Assembly (NCBI GenBank): GCA_021108415.1
Contig: JAIOQX010000003.1
Coordinates: forward strand, 1-64,000
Length of the DNA stretch: 64,000 nt
Direction of reading: 5' to 3'
Source: Acholeplasmataceae bacterium
Lineage (GTDB): Bacteria; Bacillota_I; Bacilli_A; Acholeplasmatales; Acholeplasmataceae
A model generated the notes under the pieces. That model saw only the letters and a list, made by a program, of their open reading frames with translations, had not been told where the DNA came from and searched no databases. Below are positions 36,989 through 45,835 of the stretch, one piece after another (the stretch's first letter is position 1; each line of letters starts with the position of its first letter). Position numbers and translations under genes: made by a program.

Positions 36989-38641
36989 ATGGCAAATAAA
37001 ACAGTCAGTGGATCTCTATTTAAAAAAATGGTAACTAACGGAGCAGTTAACTTAAAAAACAATCACAAAGAAATTGATCATTTAAATGTATTCCCAGTCC
37101 CTGATGGAGATACTGGAACGAACATGCAAATGACCATGATGGCCGGCGTTAAAGAAGTAAACAATTTAGAGAGTCAATCGATAATCGATATATCTAAAAT
37201 TTTATCTCGTGGATTATTAATGGGAGCAAGAGGTAACTCAGGTGTTATACTTTCCCAATTTTTCCGCGGAGTTTACTCTGAAATCGCTAAAATTGATAAT
37301 GGATCAGCAACAGTTCAAGAATTTATTCAAGCACTTGTTGGTGGATATCAAATGGCATATCGAGCAGTGATGGATCCTGTTGAAGGAACTATATTAACAG
37401 TTGTACGTGAATCAGCTGAAAAAGTTCTCCGTGAACAACCAAATTTAAATAGTGTTGAAGAAGTATTAAAGATGTATTTAGAACAAGCAAATGAAACGTT
37501 AATTAAAACCCCAGAATTATTACCAGTCTTAAAAGAAGCTGGTGTAGTTGACAGTGGTGGAGCAGGATTTATTAAAATCATTGAAGGATGGATGATGGCA
37601 CTTAATGGTCAAATGTTAAGTGAAGCTGAAGTTCAAGCACAAACCCCTACAATGGAACATTTCCATGGTGCAGAAAATTTAGGTGCTGTAGATATTAAAT
37701 ATGGCTATTGCACAGAGTTTATAGTCAAGTTACACAATCCAGAAAAATTTAGTGAAGACTTTATGAAAAATCCATTATCACAAATGGGAGACTCTTTGGT
37801 TGTAGTTACAGATGATGACTTATTAAAAATCCATGTGCATACTAACCAACCAGGCGTTGCGTTAACACTTGCTCAAAAATATGGTGATTTACAAACCATG
37901 AAAATTGAAAACATGAGATTACAACATTCAACAATTATGAATGTAGAAGCAACACAACCTAATAAGGTAGCAAAACCAAAAGCAAAATTTGGAATTATTG
38001 CAGTCGCATCAGGTGAAGGTATTCATGAAGCATTTAAAGAATTAGGTGTTCACACGATTATTGATGGTGGACAAACAATGAATCCATCAACAGAAGCTTT
38101 TGTTAAAGCTGTTGAAGAATTAAATGCAGATCATATTATCATCTTACCAAATAATAAGAATATTATTCTATCAGCTGAGCAAACATTAGATATTTGCCAA
38201 GATCGTTCAATTAGAGTCTTAAAGACAAAGAGTATTGCTCAAGGTTATTCATCATTGATGGCTTTTGATCCTACTCAAGAGTTAGATATTAATATTGAAG
38301 AAATGTCAGCGATCGTATCAAACATGCGTTCTGCAGAGATTACTTATGCTGTAAGAGATACTGAAATTAATGGTGTAAAGATTAAAAACGGAGATTTTAT
38401 CGGAATTACAAAAGGCGAAATCTTAGTTTCAACACCTTCTAGAATCGAAACAGCACATAAACTATTAGATGACATGATTGATGAAGATAGAGAAATTATC
38501 ACAATCTTCCATGGCGTAGATGCAACTGAAGAAGAAGTTTTAGCAGTTGTAGAATATGCGAAGAAATTAAATCCAGATATTGAAGTAGATTTAATTAGTG
38601 GTAAACAAGAAATTTATTCATTTATAATTGCAGTAGAATAA
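36989..38641 (+). CDS. fakA: Fatty acid kinase, catalytic subunit (DAK2/DhaL domain)
   Basis: Phosphorylates fatty acids bound to a FakB (DegV-family) protein, so that exogenous fatty acids enter phospholipids. The N-terminal DhaL domain shows FPVPDGDTGTNMQMTM and GARGNSGVILSQFFRG, both nucleotide-site motifs; a long C-terminal region (about 330-550) belongs to the FakA type. AGGAGGATCAAT precedes the ATG at 36989; a frame starting at 36941 lacks a ribosome site. The usual upstream yloU (Asp23-like) gene is missing: the 267 bp before it hold only AT-rich sequence with -10-like elements. Confidence 0.9.
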   Translation: MANKTVSGSLFKKMVTNGAVNLKNNHKEIDHLNVFPVPDGDTGTNMQMTMMAGVKEVNNLESQSIIDISKILSRGLLMGARGNSGVILSQFFRGVYSEIAKIDNGSATVQEFIQALVGGYQMAYRAVMDPVEGTILTVVRESAEKVLREQPNLNSVEEVLKMYLEQANETLIKTPELLPVLKEAGVVDSGGAGFIKIIEGWMMALNGQMLSEAEVQAQTPTMEHFHGAENLGAVDIKYGYCTEFIVKLHNPEKFSEDFMKNPLSQMGDSLVVVTDDDLLKIHVHTNQPGVALTLAQKYGDLQTMKIENMRLQHSTIMNVEATQPNKVAKPKAKFGIIAVASGEGIHEAFKELGVHTIIDGGQTMNPSTEAFVKAVEELNADHIIILPNNKNIILSAEQTLDICQDRSIRVLKTKSIAQGYSSLMAFDPTQELDINIEEMSAIVSNMRSAEITYAVRDTEINGVKIKNGDFIGITKGEILVSTPSRIETAHKLLDDMIDEDREIITIFHGVDATEEEVLAVVEYAKKLNPDIEVDLISGKQEIYSFIIAVE

Positions 38642-38664
38642 AAAAAAGGGGAAACCCTTTTTTT
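38641..38664 (+). terminator. Terminator of fakA
   Basis: AAAAAAAGGG-GAAA-CCCTTTTTTT hairpin with a GNRA-type loop, just before the tRNA gene. Confidence 0.85.
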
Positions 38665-38667
38665 AAA

Positions 38668-38753
38668 GCGGGAGTGGTGGAATGGTAGACACGCATGCTT
38701 GAGGGGCATGTGGCTTTAGGGTCGTGTGAGTTCAAATCTCATCTTCCGCACCA
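38668..38753 (+). tRNA. tRNA-Leu (anticodon GAG)
   Basis: Complete class II cloverleaf. The acceptor GCGGGAG pairs with CTTCCGC; the anticodon stem CATGC/GCATG holds loop TTGAGGG with anticodon GAG; a long variable arm is followed by a T-arm with GTTCAAATC. CCA is encoded at 38751-38753. Everything downstream to about 56 kb looks accessory, so the 3' end is a probable integration site. Confidence 0.95.
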
Positions 38754-39146
38754 TCTTAATTATACCAAGTTTATTTCTATTTCAAAAAGTGGCTTAAGCG
38801 CGCCACTTAGCGAATAAGTGGAGATAAACTTTTTTCTTTTTGTAGGTATTTTAATGCGAATTCAGTGATTTTTCTTTATTGTTAACAGTAATTTATAGTG
38901 ATTTTGTATGTGCTTTAATGCTATGTGTCATAGGGGGTTTGAACTTTTGCGAAATTCAAGTTTTTCGTGCGGTTGATGAGATTTGAACTTTTAATATTAT
39001 ACTAGTTTTGTGCAATAGAAAAGAACCACATCTCTGCGGTTCTTAGGAAGGGGATGTGTGCCGAATTGCACACATGCTATGTAAGGGATAAGTTGCGACA
39101 ATGTCGCACTTTTATTATAATACAAAGGTTTATCAGATTCAATAAT
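38754..39146. other. Non-coding segment with hairpins after tRNA-Leu
   Basis: No gene is visible in these 393 bases. Inverted repeats occur in a row: AAGTGGC/GCCACTT (38787-38808), AAGAACC/GGTTCTT (39021-39044), ATGTGTG/CACACAT (39054-39075) and GCGAC/GTCGC followed by TTTTATT (39092-39115). A copy of TTTGAACTTTT occurs twice (38938-38948 and 38983-38992). The cluster looks like the end region of an integrated element. Confidence 0.5.
38967..38989 (-). repeat. Inverted partial copy of the tRNA-Leu 3' end
   Basis: The complement of 38967-38989 matches tRNA positions 38729-38751 at 21 of 23 bases, covering most of the T-arm and the acceptor strand. It is inverted relative to the gene. It may be a remnant attachment site or an old tRNA fragment carried by an element. 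Confidence 0.55.
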
Positions 39147-39779
39147 TTAATAAAGGTTAATCACACTTTGTGCTTTGTGTTTAGTCTTGCGAATTATATA
39201 TTCAGTCTCAATTGATGGAAAAGAATACACACTTTTCTGGTAGGGGCTCTGAAATGCATTTATCACAAATTCAATATGATCTCTATCGTGCACTATAACC
39301 TTTGTAAATAAATCTCTAAATGAAAAATCTGTTATGCTTTCTATCGGTACTTTATGCGTATTAAGCAAAGCCTTAATTTTTTTAATAACAGATGAAATAT
39401 TGTGAGTTGTTAATAAAGCGTTCTTACTTTTAAGTAGATCTAATTCAGTCTCATTCTTAAGTGATATTATCTCATCTCGTACAAGCTTATCTAAATCATC
39501 AGAAGAAGACATGAGATTCCTTAACTTCGCGTCATACTCGTCTAATTTTTCCTGTGCTTGCTGCAAACGGGAGTTGAGGTCAATGATAGCAGGATGAATC
39601 AATAAAGCCTTACGAAGGCTATTTAGGAACTCATCTTTATGCTTTAAGATATTGTTTATTTGCGAGATAAGCATTTCATCAAAGGTTTCAATAAATAAAG
39701 CATCATTATCACATTTCTTATTTACTTTGTTTGAAAAACATACAAGGATTTCTTGCTCTGCCATGAAAAAACAGGACAC
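39147..39779 (-). pseudogene. Truncated serine recombinase (C-terminal part)
   Basis: The frame encodes a long coiled-coil stretch (about residues 60-125) followed by DFSFRDLFTKVIVHDRDHIEFVI. This is the pattern seen at the C-terminus of large serine recombinases (Recombinase family). The N-terminal resolvase domain with its catalytic serine is missing: the frame runs into the left end of the IS3 element at about 39774, and no matching upstream half is seen beyond the IS. The few codons before MAEQEILVCF derive from the IS end. Probably an inactivated integrase of the element next to tRNA-Leu; the family assignment is tentative. Confidence 0.5.
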
Positions 39780-39876
39780 GTATCCCCCCTCTATGGTTTA
39801 AAAAAGAGGATATAATTAATAATCTTAAATATATTATATCAAATGTTTAGCTTGTTTTATATAGATGCTTTGATAT

Positions 39877-40779
39877 TTATTTAACTCCATTCATCATTCT
39901 GTATTCTACAGGACTTAAGTAATTTAATTTCCAAGATGGTCTTTTGTTATTGAAGTAATTCACATAGATTTCAATAGCTTTCCATGGATCTTGAAAATCA
40001 TCAATTCTCAAGTTCTTTTTAATTTCTGCTTTAATCCATCCATTAAGTGATTCTATAACTGCGTTATCAGTTGGTGTAGCCACTCTTGACATGCTTCTTG
40101 TAATTGGATAGCTCTTATGTGCTTTTTCAAACTTGCTTGATGCATAAATATTGCCTTGATCACTATGCAAGATTGTATTTAAATCACCATATCCTCTTTG
40201 TTCTTTAATCTTAAGAAAGTCATTTAAAGAATGAAGATGATTCATAACACCCATACCATGTTTGTAGTTGGCAAGATTCCAACCGACCATTTCGTTATTA
40301 TAAACATCTATATGATAGTTCCAATCATATTTCTTACCATTTATAACCAACATGGTTGTATCTGAGCAGACAACTTCAAATGGTCTTGAGGTTAACCAAT
40401 TGTTATTGACTAAATTAGGAAACTTATCAGATTGATGTTTTGGCCTTCTAAAAGCCTTCCTTCTTGCTTTAGAAGAGATGCCCATCTCTTTAAAGCAGCG
40501 ATACATTAAGTAATAACTTACAATCCAGCCTGTTTCATCTCTAATATCTTTTCTTATGGATCTGTATCCTTTAGTTGGATACATTTCATGATAGTTCTTG
40601 ATTAACATCTTTAGATGGGTTTTAGTTTGCTCCTGATGTGTTAAGTAGGTCTTGCGCTTAAGATACCTGTAATAGCTTGACCTATGAAGGTCTAAATACT
40701 TACATAGATCTTTTATATAGAATCTTGATTTGAATTTATCTATCAGCTCAAACTCATATTGTTTTATGAGTTTTTTTTT
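39877..40779 (-). CDS. IS3 transposase OrfB (DDE catalytic part, made by frameshift)
   Basis: Integrase-core transposase. The DDE triad is visible in CSDTTML, HSDQGNIYAS and DNAVIESLNGWIKAE, and the C-terminal YVNYFNNKRPSWKLNYLSPV is typical of the IS150 group. An ATG occurs at 40608, but the frame is open upstream through an HTH_21-like stretch (KFKSRFYIKDLCKYLDLHRS) to the A9 run at about 40771-40779, where orfA ends. This is the usual programmed -1 frameshift signal giving the OrfAB fusion. The gene looks intact. Confidence 0.88.
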   Translation of the reverse strand, partial: KKKLIKQYEFELIDKFKSRFYIKDLCKYLDLHRSSYYRYLKRKTYLTHQEQTKTHLKMLIKNYHEMYPTKGYRSIRKDIRDETGWIVSYYLMYRCFKEMGISSKARRKAFRRPKHQSDKFPNLVNNNWLTSRPFEVVCSDTTMLVINGKKYDWNYHIDVYNNEMVGWNLANYKHGMGVMNHLHSLNDFLKIKEQRGYGDLNTILHSDQGNIYASSKFEKAHKSYPITRSMSRVATPTDNAVIESLNGWIKAEIKKNLRIDDFQDPWKAIEIYVNYFNNKRPSWKLNYLSPVEYRMMNGVK

Positions 40780-41081
40780 ATATATTTTACATCTTCTTTA
40801 GAATAACCTTTTTTAAGACGTTCTATTTCTATTTTCAATAAGAAGATTTGATGTTTCAAATCATCTATTGAATCTTCTACATGATCTGTTGGGATTTTAT
40901 CTCTTTGTTTATTTTTGTTTATTAAGCCTGTTATACCCTCTTGTTCATATTTACGTACCCAGTCTCTTTGAGTCTTTCTGGCGACATTATATTGTCTTTC
41001 TAACTCATGTTTCGATAGATGATCCTCTAGAATCATTTTAACAATCTTAAGCTTAAAGTCCGTTGTATAGTGGTTTGTCAT
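40764..41081 (-). CDS. IS3 transposase OrfA (helix-turn-helix)
   Basis: A 105-residue DNA-binding protein with a helix-turn-helix (FKLKIVKMILEDHLSKHELERQYNVARKTQRDWV) and a C-terminal leucine-zipper-like segment (VEDSIDDLKHQIFLLKIEIE). The frame ends just after an A9 run, the slippage site for entering orfB. AAGGAG precedes the ATG. Confidence 0.88.
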   Translation of the reverse strand: MTNHYTTDFKLKIVKMILEDHLSKHELERQYNVARKTQRDWVRKYEQEGITGLINKNKQRDKIPTDHVEDSIDDLKHQIFLLKIEIERLKKGYSKEDVKYIKKNS

Positions 41082-41198
41082 CCTTTTTCTCCTTATATAT
41101 TTATATTATACATCATTATCTATAAAGGGGGGGGCGTGTGTCTCACTTTTTCATAGCAGTGCAGTAAATCTTGGTTCGTTTTATATAAGTTTTATGAA

Positions 41199-41426
41199 TT
41201 GGAAGATAAAAGTGTATTGGAATGGCAAAAATGTAAAACAGTAAATATGCGAAAAAGCATTTATGAAAGAACTAGACAGTATCACTTGGAATGGTTGAAA
41301 TACATAATTTTTGCTAATGAGAAAAAAATGGAAACAAACAAAATGGGAGCCTTAGGATTTGATATAACAACTATGGCTTGCATTGTTCATGATAAATTAG
41401 CAGGAATAAATGTAGGAAATGAATAA
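41199..41426 (+). pseudogene. Unrecognised protein fragment
   Basis: A 75-codon open frame with no ATG and no ribosome binding site at its head. The frame stays open upstream to about 41155, where it meets the IS3 flank. The predicted sequence (for example RTRQYHLEWLKYIIFANEKK) looks protein-like, with balanced composition, so it may be the tail of a gene broken by the IS. I do not recognise the family. Confidence 0.25.
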
Positions 41427-41526
41427 TTGTGTTTGATTGGCATGGATTTTTATGAGTGGTCTACAGTACCATATGTATAGGTAGGAGAATAGATAGCCGT
41501 GCCAAGTATCAATTCAACGAACACTG

Positions 41527-41820
41527 AACTTGGTATAACTCCAGAGTAAAACACGCTATTTTTTTAGTGAAAAACATGATAAACTTAGTAATGACATGAC
41601 ATATAAAAAGCATTGGTTTGATACAATTGTATCAGGCTTTTTTTTTGTGCAGAAAGGGCGTTTTCTCCCTATATTCCAAATTCCATATGTCCTGAGAAGA
41701 TTAAATATAGAACTTTTTCAGGTCTTTTTTGTATTCTACGTTCAACCTTTTAACGATTACCTAACTATTTACACTATTACCCAACCATTTACACGATTAC
41801 TCAACCATTTACACGATTAC
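41527..41820 (+). repeat. Flanking repeat A (core, terminators, iterons)
   Basis: Within the 555-bp non-coding stretch before the metal-resistance genes. The core 41527-41602 matches 52330-52405 at 73 of 76 bases, same orientation. It contains a -10-like TGATAAACT. Then follows a terminator-like hairpin around TTTGATACAATTGTATCA with nine Ts (to about 41647), a second hairpin CCTGAGAAG/CTTTTTCAGG with T run (41691-41730), and four ~20-nt iterons (consensus CAACCATTTACACGATTAC) at 41742-41820. The architecture recurs at 52330-52595. Confidence 0.75.
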
Positions 41821-41910
41821 ATTAATGCAATGATTAACTTTGAGATTATATATAAGTTTTATACATATTAATGGACTGCTATATATTCAAACCAATAATA
41901 ATCAAAAAAA

Positions 41911-41965
41911 TTGACAAAAAGAATGAGATTTGATAATATGTATCATATGTGAGCAACTTCTCACA
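41911..41965 (+). promoter_or_regulatory. Promoter and ArsR-type operator of cadC-cadA
   Basis: TTGACA (41911-41916), 17-nt spacer, TAATAT (41934-41939). A perfect inverted repeat ATGTGAG-N6-CTCACAT (about 41946-41965) covers the transcription start, ideal for repression by the metalloregulator encoded just downstream. Confidence 0.85.
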
Positions 41966-41981
41966 TAGATTGGAGCGTTTT

Positions 41982-42347
41982 ATGTCTAAAACAAATGTAA
42001 ATGATGTTTGCACGTGTAATGTTGTTCATCCAGAAAAAGTTAGCAAAGCAATTGAAACACTTCCTGAAGATCAGATTATCTTTGATCTAGCAGATTTTTT
42101 CAAATCTTTTAGTGATTCTACTCGAATGAAAATAATTCTTGCTTTGGAAGAGACTGAACTTTGTGTTTGTGATTTATCGACAGTGATTAATATTTCTCGC
42201 TCTGCAGTATCTCATCAGCTTAGGGTCCTAAGACAAGCAAGACTAGTTAAATTTCGTAAAGAAGGAAATGTTGTTTATTACTCATTAGATGATGAGCATG
42301 TACATACAGTGATAAAACAAGGGTTAAATCATATAACTCATAAATAG
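41982..42347 (+). CDS. cadC: CadC-like ArsR-family metalloregulator
   Basis: Metal-sensing repressor. From the ATG at 41982 (GGAG upstream) it has 121 residues, with a winged helix-turn-helix (about 38-105). Cysteines in the N-terminal VCTCN and in ELCVCDL of the helix before the recognition helix are the CadC-type site for Cd, Pb or Zn. The recognition helix region is SRSAVSHQLRVLRQARLV. A longer GTG-initiated frame starts inside the operator and is not likely. It sits 13 bp upstream of its ATPase and behind a palindromic operator. Confidence 0.88.
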   Translation: MSKTNVNDVCTCNVVHPEKVSKAIETLPEDQIIFDLADFFKSFSDSTRMKIILALEETELCVCDLSTVINISRSAVSHQLRVLRQARLVKFRKEGNVVYYSLDDEHVHTVIKQGLNHITHK

Positions 42348-42360
42348 AATGGAGAAAAAA

Positions 42361-44709
42361 ATGAGAGATATTAAATACAGTTTATCCGATTTGAGTTGTG
42401 CAAGTTGCGCAGATAGAATTGAAAGAAAAGTGAATAAACTAGATGATGTTGAGGTGGCTTCAGTGAACTTTGTCACAAAAGAAATCACGATCACACCGAA
42501 AAAATCATATGATTCTGAAACTCTTTTCAGCAAAATAAAGAAAATAGTAAAAGACGAAGAAAGTAGCACTGAAGTTTGTGAAATTAGCACAAATCTATTA
42601 TTTGCGATAGAAGGTCTTGATTGTGCAAATTGCGCTGCTAAAATCGAAGATAAATTAATTAAAACAGATGGCATAATAGATGCCAGCGTTGACTTCATGT
42701 CTAAAAAATTAAAATTAGTGTTATCTAACGTGTCAGAGAAAAATAAAATTATAGACATCACTCAAAGAATAATTAGTAAGTTGGAACCTGGGGTTACCAT
42801 CAGTGAGATAAATCAAGGTGGCGATAGTGATGTTGAAGAAGTTGATGAATCTACATTAAAAAAAGATTTTATTATTTTTGGTGTAGGAATATTGTTATTT
42901 ATTAGTGCTTTGTTTGTTAAAGAAGACACCCTGCCACATTATGTACTTCTTATATTAAGTTATTTTATTATAGGTGGGGAAGTTGTACTCAAGGCGTTTA
43001 AAAATATTTTCAGAGGAAAAGTTTTTGATGAAAATTTTCTGATGACAATTGCTACAGTAGGTGCTTTTATTATTGGAGAGCATCCTGAAGCTGTGGCTGT
43101 TATGATTTTCTTTCAAATTGGAGAGTTCTTTCAAGATATTGCAGTGAACCGTTCAAGAAGATCTATAAAGAAATTGTTGGATATAAGACCTGATACAGCA
43201 ATGATACAAAATGGGAAGAACTCAGTGGAAATGCGTATTGAAGAAGTAGGAATCGGCGAGATCATGATTATTAGACCTGGTGAGAGAATTCCACTTGATG
43301 GAGAAGTTATAACAGGCAAATCAACAATAGATACGAAGGTCTTAACTGGTGAATCTGTTCCAACAAGTGTATTTCCGGGTGAACAAGTACTCTCAGGTTG
43401 TATTAATATTAATGGGGTGCTAACAGTGATGGTTACTAAATTATCTAGTGAATCCACAGTTTCGAAAGTACTTGAGCTTGTTGAAAACGCATCAAGTAAA
43501 AAAGCGCCAACTGAAAAATTCATCACAAAATTTGCTAGAGTCTATACTCCAATTGTAGTTATAATTGCAGCCCTTCTAGCATTCATTCCACCATTGCTAA
43601 TTGAAGGAGCTACATTTGATGAGTGGATTTATAGAGCACTTATTTTCTTGGTTATCTCATGCCCATGTGCGCTGGTTGTTTCTATTCCTCTAGGATTTTT
43701 CGGTGGTATAGGAGCTGCGTCTAGAAACGGTATTTTAGTAAAAGGTGGGAATTTCTTAGAAGCACTAAATGATATAGAGATTGCAGTATTTGATAAAACT
43801 GGTACATTAACAGAAGGAACGTTTACTGTTACTGAAATCAATACGATGAATGGATTGTCTAATGAGGAATTATTAGAAAAAGCTGCTTATGTTGAAAGTT
43901 ATTCTAATCATCCTATAGCTGTATCTGTTGTAAGTAAATATAATAAAGAAATCAATCAAAATCTTCTATCAAAAGTTGAAGAAATTTCAGGACATGGTGT
44001 AAAAGCAACGTATCAAGGTGCGGAAATTTTGATTGGGAATGCAAGACTTATGGATAAAGAAGGCATTGATTTTCAAGAGTCGAAATCACTTGGATCAATT
44101 CTTTATATTGCAATTGACGAGCAATATGCAGGAAATATCGTAGTATCTGACCAAATCAAGAAGGATTCCAAAACAGCTATTCAAATGCTTAAATCCTTTG
44201 GAATAAAAAAGATTGTGATGTTGACAGGTGATAAGAAATTAGTGGCAGATTCTGTAGGTAAAGAACTTATGATTGATGAAGTTTATAGTGAGTTATTACC
44301 AGAAGATAAACTTATCATAGTTGAAGAATTATTAAAACAAAAATCAAAAAAAGGTAAACTATTTTTTGCTGGAGATGGAATTAATGACACGCCAGTCTTA
44401 GCTAGATCTGATATTGGTATTGCCATGGGTGGACTTGGTGCTGATGCTGCAATAGACGTTGCTGATGTTGTAATCATGAATGATGAACCATCGAAAATTG
44501 GGACTGCCGTATTTGTGGCTAAGAGAACCCGTAAAATTGTCTGGCAAAATATTTATTTTGCATTAGGAATCAAATTCATGTTTTTGGCTTTAGGAGCTTT
44601 AGGCATAGCAACTATGTGGGAGGCCGTAATCGCCGATGTAGGTGTTTCGTTATTAGCTGTTTTAAATGCAATGAGAGTGTTAAACTATAAGTATGATAAA
44701 TCACTTTAA
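42361..44709 (+). CDS. cadA: Cd/Zn/Pb-exporting P1B-type ATPase
   Basis: Heavy-metal efflux pump of 782 residues. Two N-terminal HMA domains carry metal motifs CASCADR and CANCAAK. The membrane part has the CPC motif (ISCPCALVVSIPLGF), the phosphorylation site DKTGTLTEG, HP-containing YSNHPIA and hinge GDGINDTPVLARSDIGIAMG. The CPCALV context with C-terminal LAVLNAMRVL is typical of CadA/ZntA rather than CopA. The ATG at 42361 is preferred: GGAG lies 8 nt upstream; the ATG at 42349 contributes the GGAG itself. Controlled by the adjacent repressor. Confidence 0.93.
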   Translation: MRDIKYSLSDLSCASCADRIERKVNKLDDVEVASVNFVTKEITITPKKSYDSETLFSKIKKIVKDEESSTEVCEISTNLLFAIEGLDCANCAAKIEDKLIKTDGIIDASVDFMSKKLKLVLSNVSEKNKIIDITQRIISKLEPGVTISEINQGGDSDVEEVDESTLKKDFIIFGVGILLFISALFVKEDTLPHYVLLILSYFIIGGEVVLKAFKNIFRGKVFDENFLMTIATVGAFIIGEHPEAVAVMIFFQIGEFFQDIAVNRSRRSIKKLLDIRPDTAMIQNGKNSVEMRIEEVGIGEIMIIRPGERIPLDGEVITGKSTIDTKVLTGESVPTSVFPGEQVLSGCININGVLTVMVTKLSSESTVSKVLELVENASSKKAPTEKFITKFARVYTPIVVIIAALLAFIPPLLIEGATFDEWIYRALIFLVISCPCALVVSIPLGFFGGIGAASRNGILVKGGNFLEALNDIEIAVFDKTGTLTEGTFTVTEINTMNGLSNEELLEKAAYVESYSNHPIAVSVVSKYNKEINQNLLSKVEEISGHGVKATYQGAEILIGNARLMDKEGIDFQESKSLGSILYIAIDEQYAGNIVVSDQIKKDSKTAIQMLKSFGIKKIVMLTGDKKLVADSVGKELMIDEVYSELLPEDKLIIVEELLKQKSKKGKLFFAGDGINDTPVLARSDIGIAMGGLGADAAIDVADVVIMNDEPSKIGTAVFVAKRTRKIVWQNIYFALGIKFMFLALGALGIATMWEAVIADVGVSLLAVLNAMRVLNYKYDKSL

Positions 44710-44926
44710 GAGATTAAACTCAGTTTTATTTGAAATAATATGAAATATAGGAGACTTGATTCCTCAATCCTTTACACTTATTATATGTTTCTTATGATTG
44801 ATCAAATATCAAGAATTTTAATTGTAAATAATCTAAATCTATATGAAGAGATCAATGTCAATTTTTTTAAGTGGAAAAATGAAGAATTCGTTAATGACAA
44901 GATAATATTATAAGGTGGGTGACCAA

Positions 44927-45835
44927 ATGCTTAGGAATAAAAGTGTAAGATACATAGCTATTGTATATGCCATATTGGCGGCATTATTTTATGGGTTTGG
45001 AACACCACTCTCAAAACTTTTGCTCTTACATATTTCACCATATCTATTGTCATCCTTATTGTATTTTGGAGCGGGTATAGGAATGCTATTTGTAGTCTTG
45101 TTCACCAAATCACAAAGAAAATCAAGGTTTGTCAATGAATTTAAGAAAAGAGACCTAAAATTCATCATACTAATGATTGCCCTAGATATTATTGCCCCAA
45201 TATTATTAATGATTGGGTTAACAACAACTAACGCATCTACAGCGTCGTTGCTAAATAATTTTGAGATTGTCTTTACAGGTATCATAGCAATGATTTTTTT
45301 TAAAGAAATTGTTGGGAGAAAAATGTGGGTTGCGATATCTCTTATCGTACTTGCGGGGGCTCTGCTTACATTTGAAGATTTTACCGGATTTCATATATCA
45401 ATTGGAGCGCTTTTTGTATTAGGAGCAAGTTTAAGCTGGGGTTTGGAAAACAATTGTACTAGAATGTTATCAAAAGGTAACCCTCTACATGTTGTTGTTA
45501 TTAAAGGTCTAGGCTCAGGTTTGGGGTCGTTGATTATCGCATTAGTAGTGAATCAAGCATCTGTAGTATGGTATTTTGTTATACTGGCGTTATTACTTGG
45601 ATTCGTTTCTTACGGAATGAGTTTATACTATTATATTAGTGCACAAAGACAACTTGGGGCAGCTAGAACCAGTGCATTCTATGCTATTGCACCTTTTGTT
45701 GGATCCATTTTCTCTTTTATTGTGCTAAAAGATTCGTTGTCTATAGTTTTTGGGATAGCGTTTATATTAATGATTTTCGGAACATACTTGGCAATCAAAG
45801 AAAACAATTCTCATCAAAATAACTCAACAAATTGA
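44927..45835 (+). CDS. EamA-family (DMT superfamily) permease
   Basis: A 302-residue protein with ten predicted membrane helices in two EamA repeats (about 10-140 and 155-295). Motifs such as YLLSSLLYFGAGIG and GAARTSAFYAIAPFVGSIFSF are usual for drug/metabolite transporters. AAGGTGG precedes the ATG at 44927. It lies 217 bp after cadA; substrate unknown, though its place in a metal island suggests a metal or metal-complex exporter (inference). Confidence 0.8.
   Translation: MLRNKSVRYIAIVYAILAALFYGFGTPLSKLLLLHISPYLLSSLLYFGAGIGMLFVVLFTKSQRKSRFVNEFKKRDLKFIILMIALDIIAPILLMIGLTTTNASTASLLNNFEIVFTGIIAMIFFKEIVGRKMWVAISLIVLAGALLTFEDFTGFHISIGALFVLGASLSWGLENNCTRMLSKGNPLHVVVIKGLGSGLGSLIIALVVNQASVVWYFVILALLLGFVSYGMSLYYYISAQRQLGAARTSAFYAIAPFVGSIFSFIVLKDSLSIVFGIAFILMIFGTYLAIKENNSHQNNSTN

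Larger units (their letters stand above)
39774..41144 (-). mobile_element. IS3-family insertion sequence (IS150-like)
   Basis: About 1.37 kb holding orfA and orfB of an IS3 transposase. Imperfect terminal inverted repeats are visible: GGACACGTATCCCCCC at 39774-39789 against the complement of GGGGGGGGCGTGTGTCT ending near 41144. Similarity extends further outward (CCATGAAAAA versus CTATGAAAAA), so the exact ends are uncertain by about 10 bp. No clean target duplication can be defined. The insertion truncates the recombinase-like gene to its left. Confidence 0.8.

Noticed and set aside
38967-38989. A second tRNA gene
   Set aside because: Only the T-arm and acceptor strand are present; no D-arm or anticodon arm can be formed.
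39759-41160. Longer IS3 boundaries including the CCATGAAAAA / CTATGAAAAA similarity
   Set aside because: The right-hand TTTTTCATAGCAGT also occurs at 56015 without an IS, so it belongs to a different repeat. I kept the ends near GGACAC/GTGTCT.
41742-41820. Possible CRISPR array (four ~20-nt repeated units)
   Set aside because: The units are contiguous, with no unique spacers, and no cas genes are nearby. They are iterons or binding sites.
44740-44913. 57-codon frame between cadA and the EamA permease gene
   Set aside because: No ribosome binding site, biased Ile/Asn/Tyr composition of random AT-rich DNA, and no recognisable domain.
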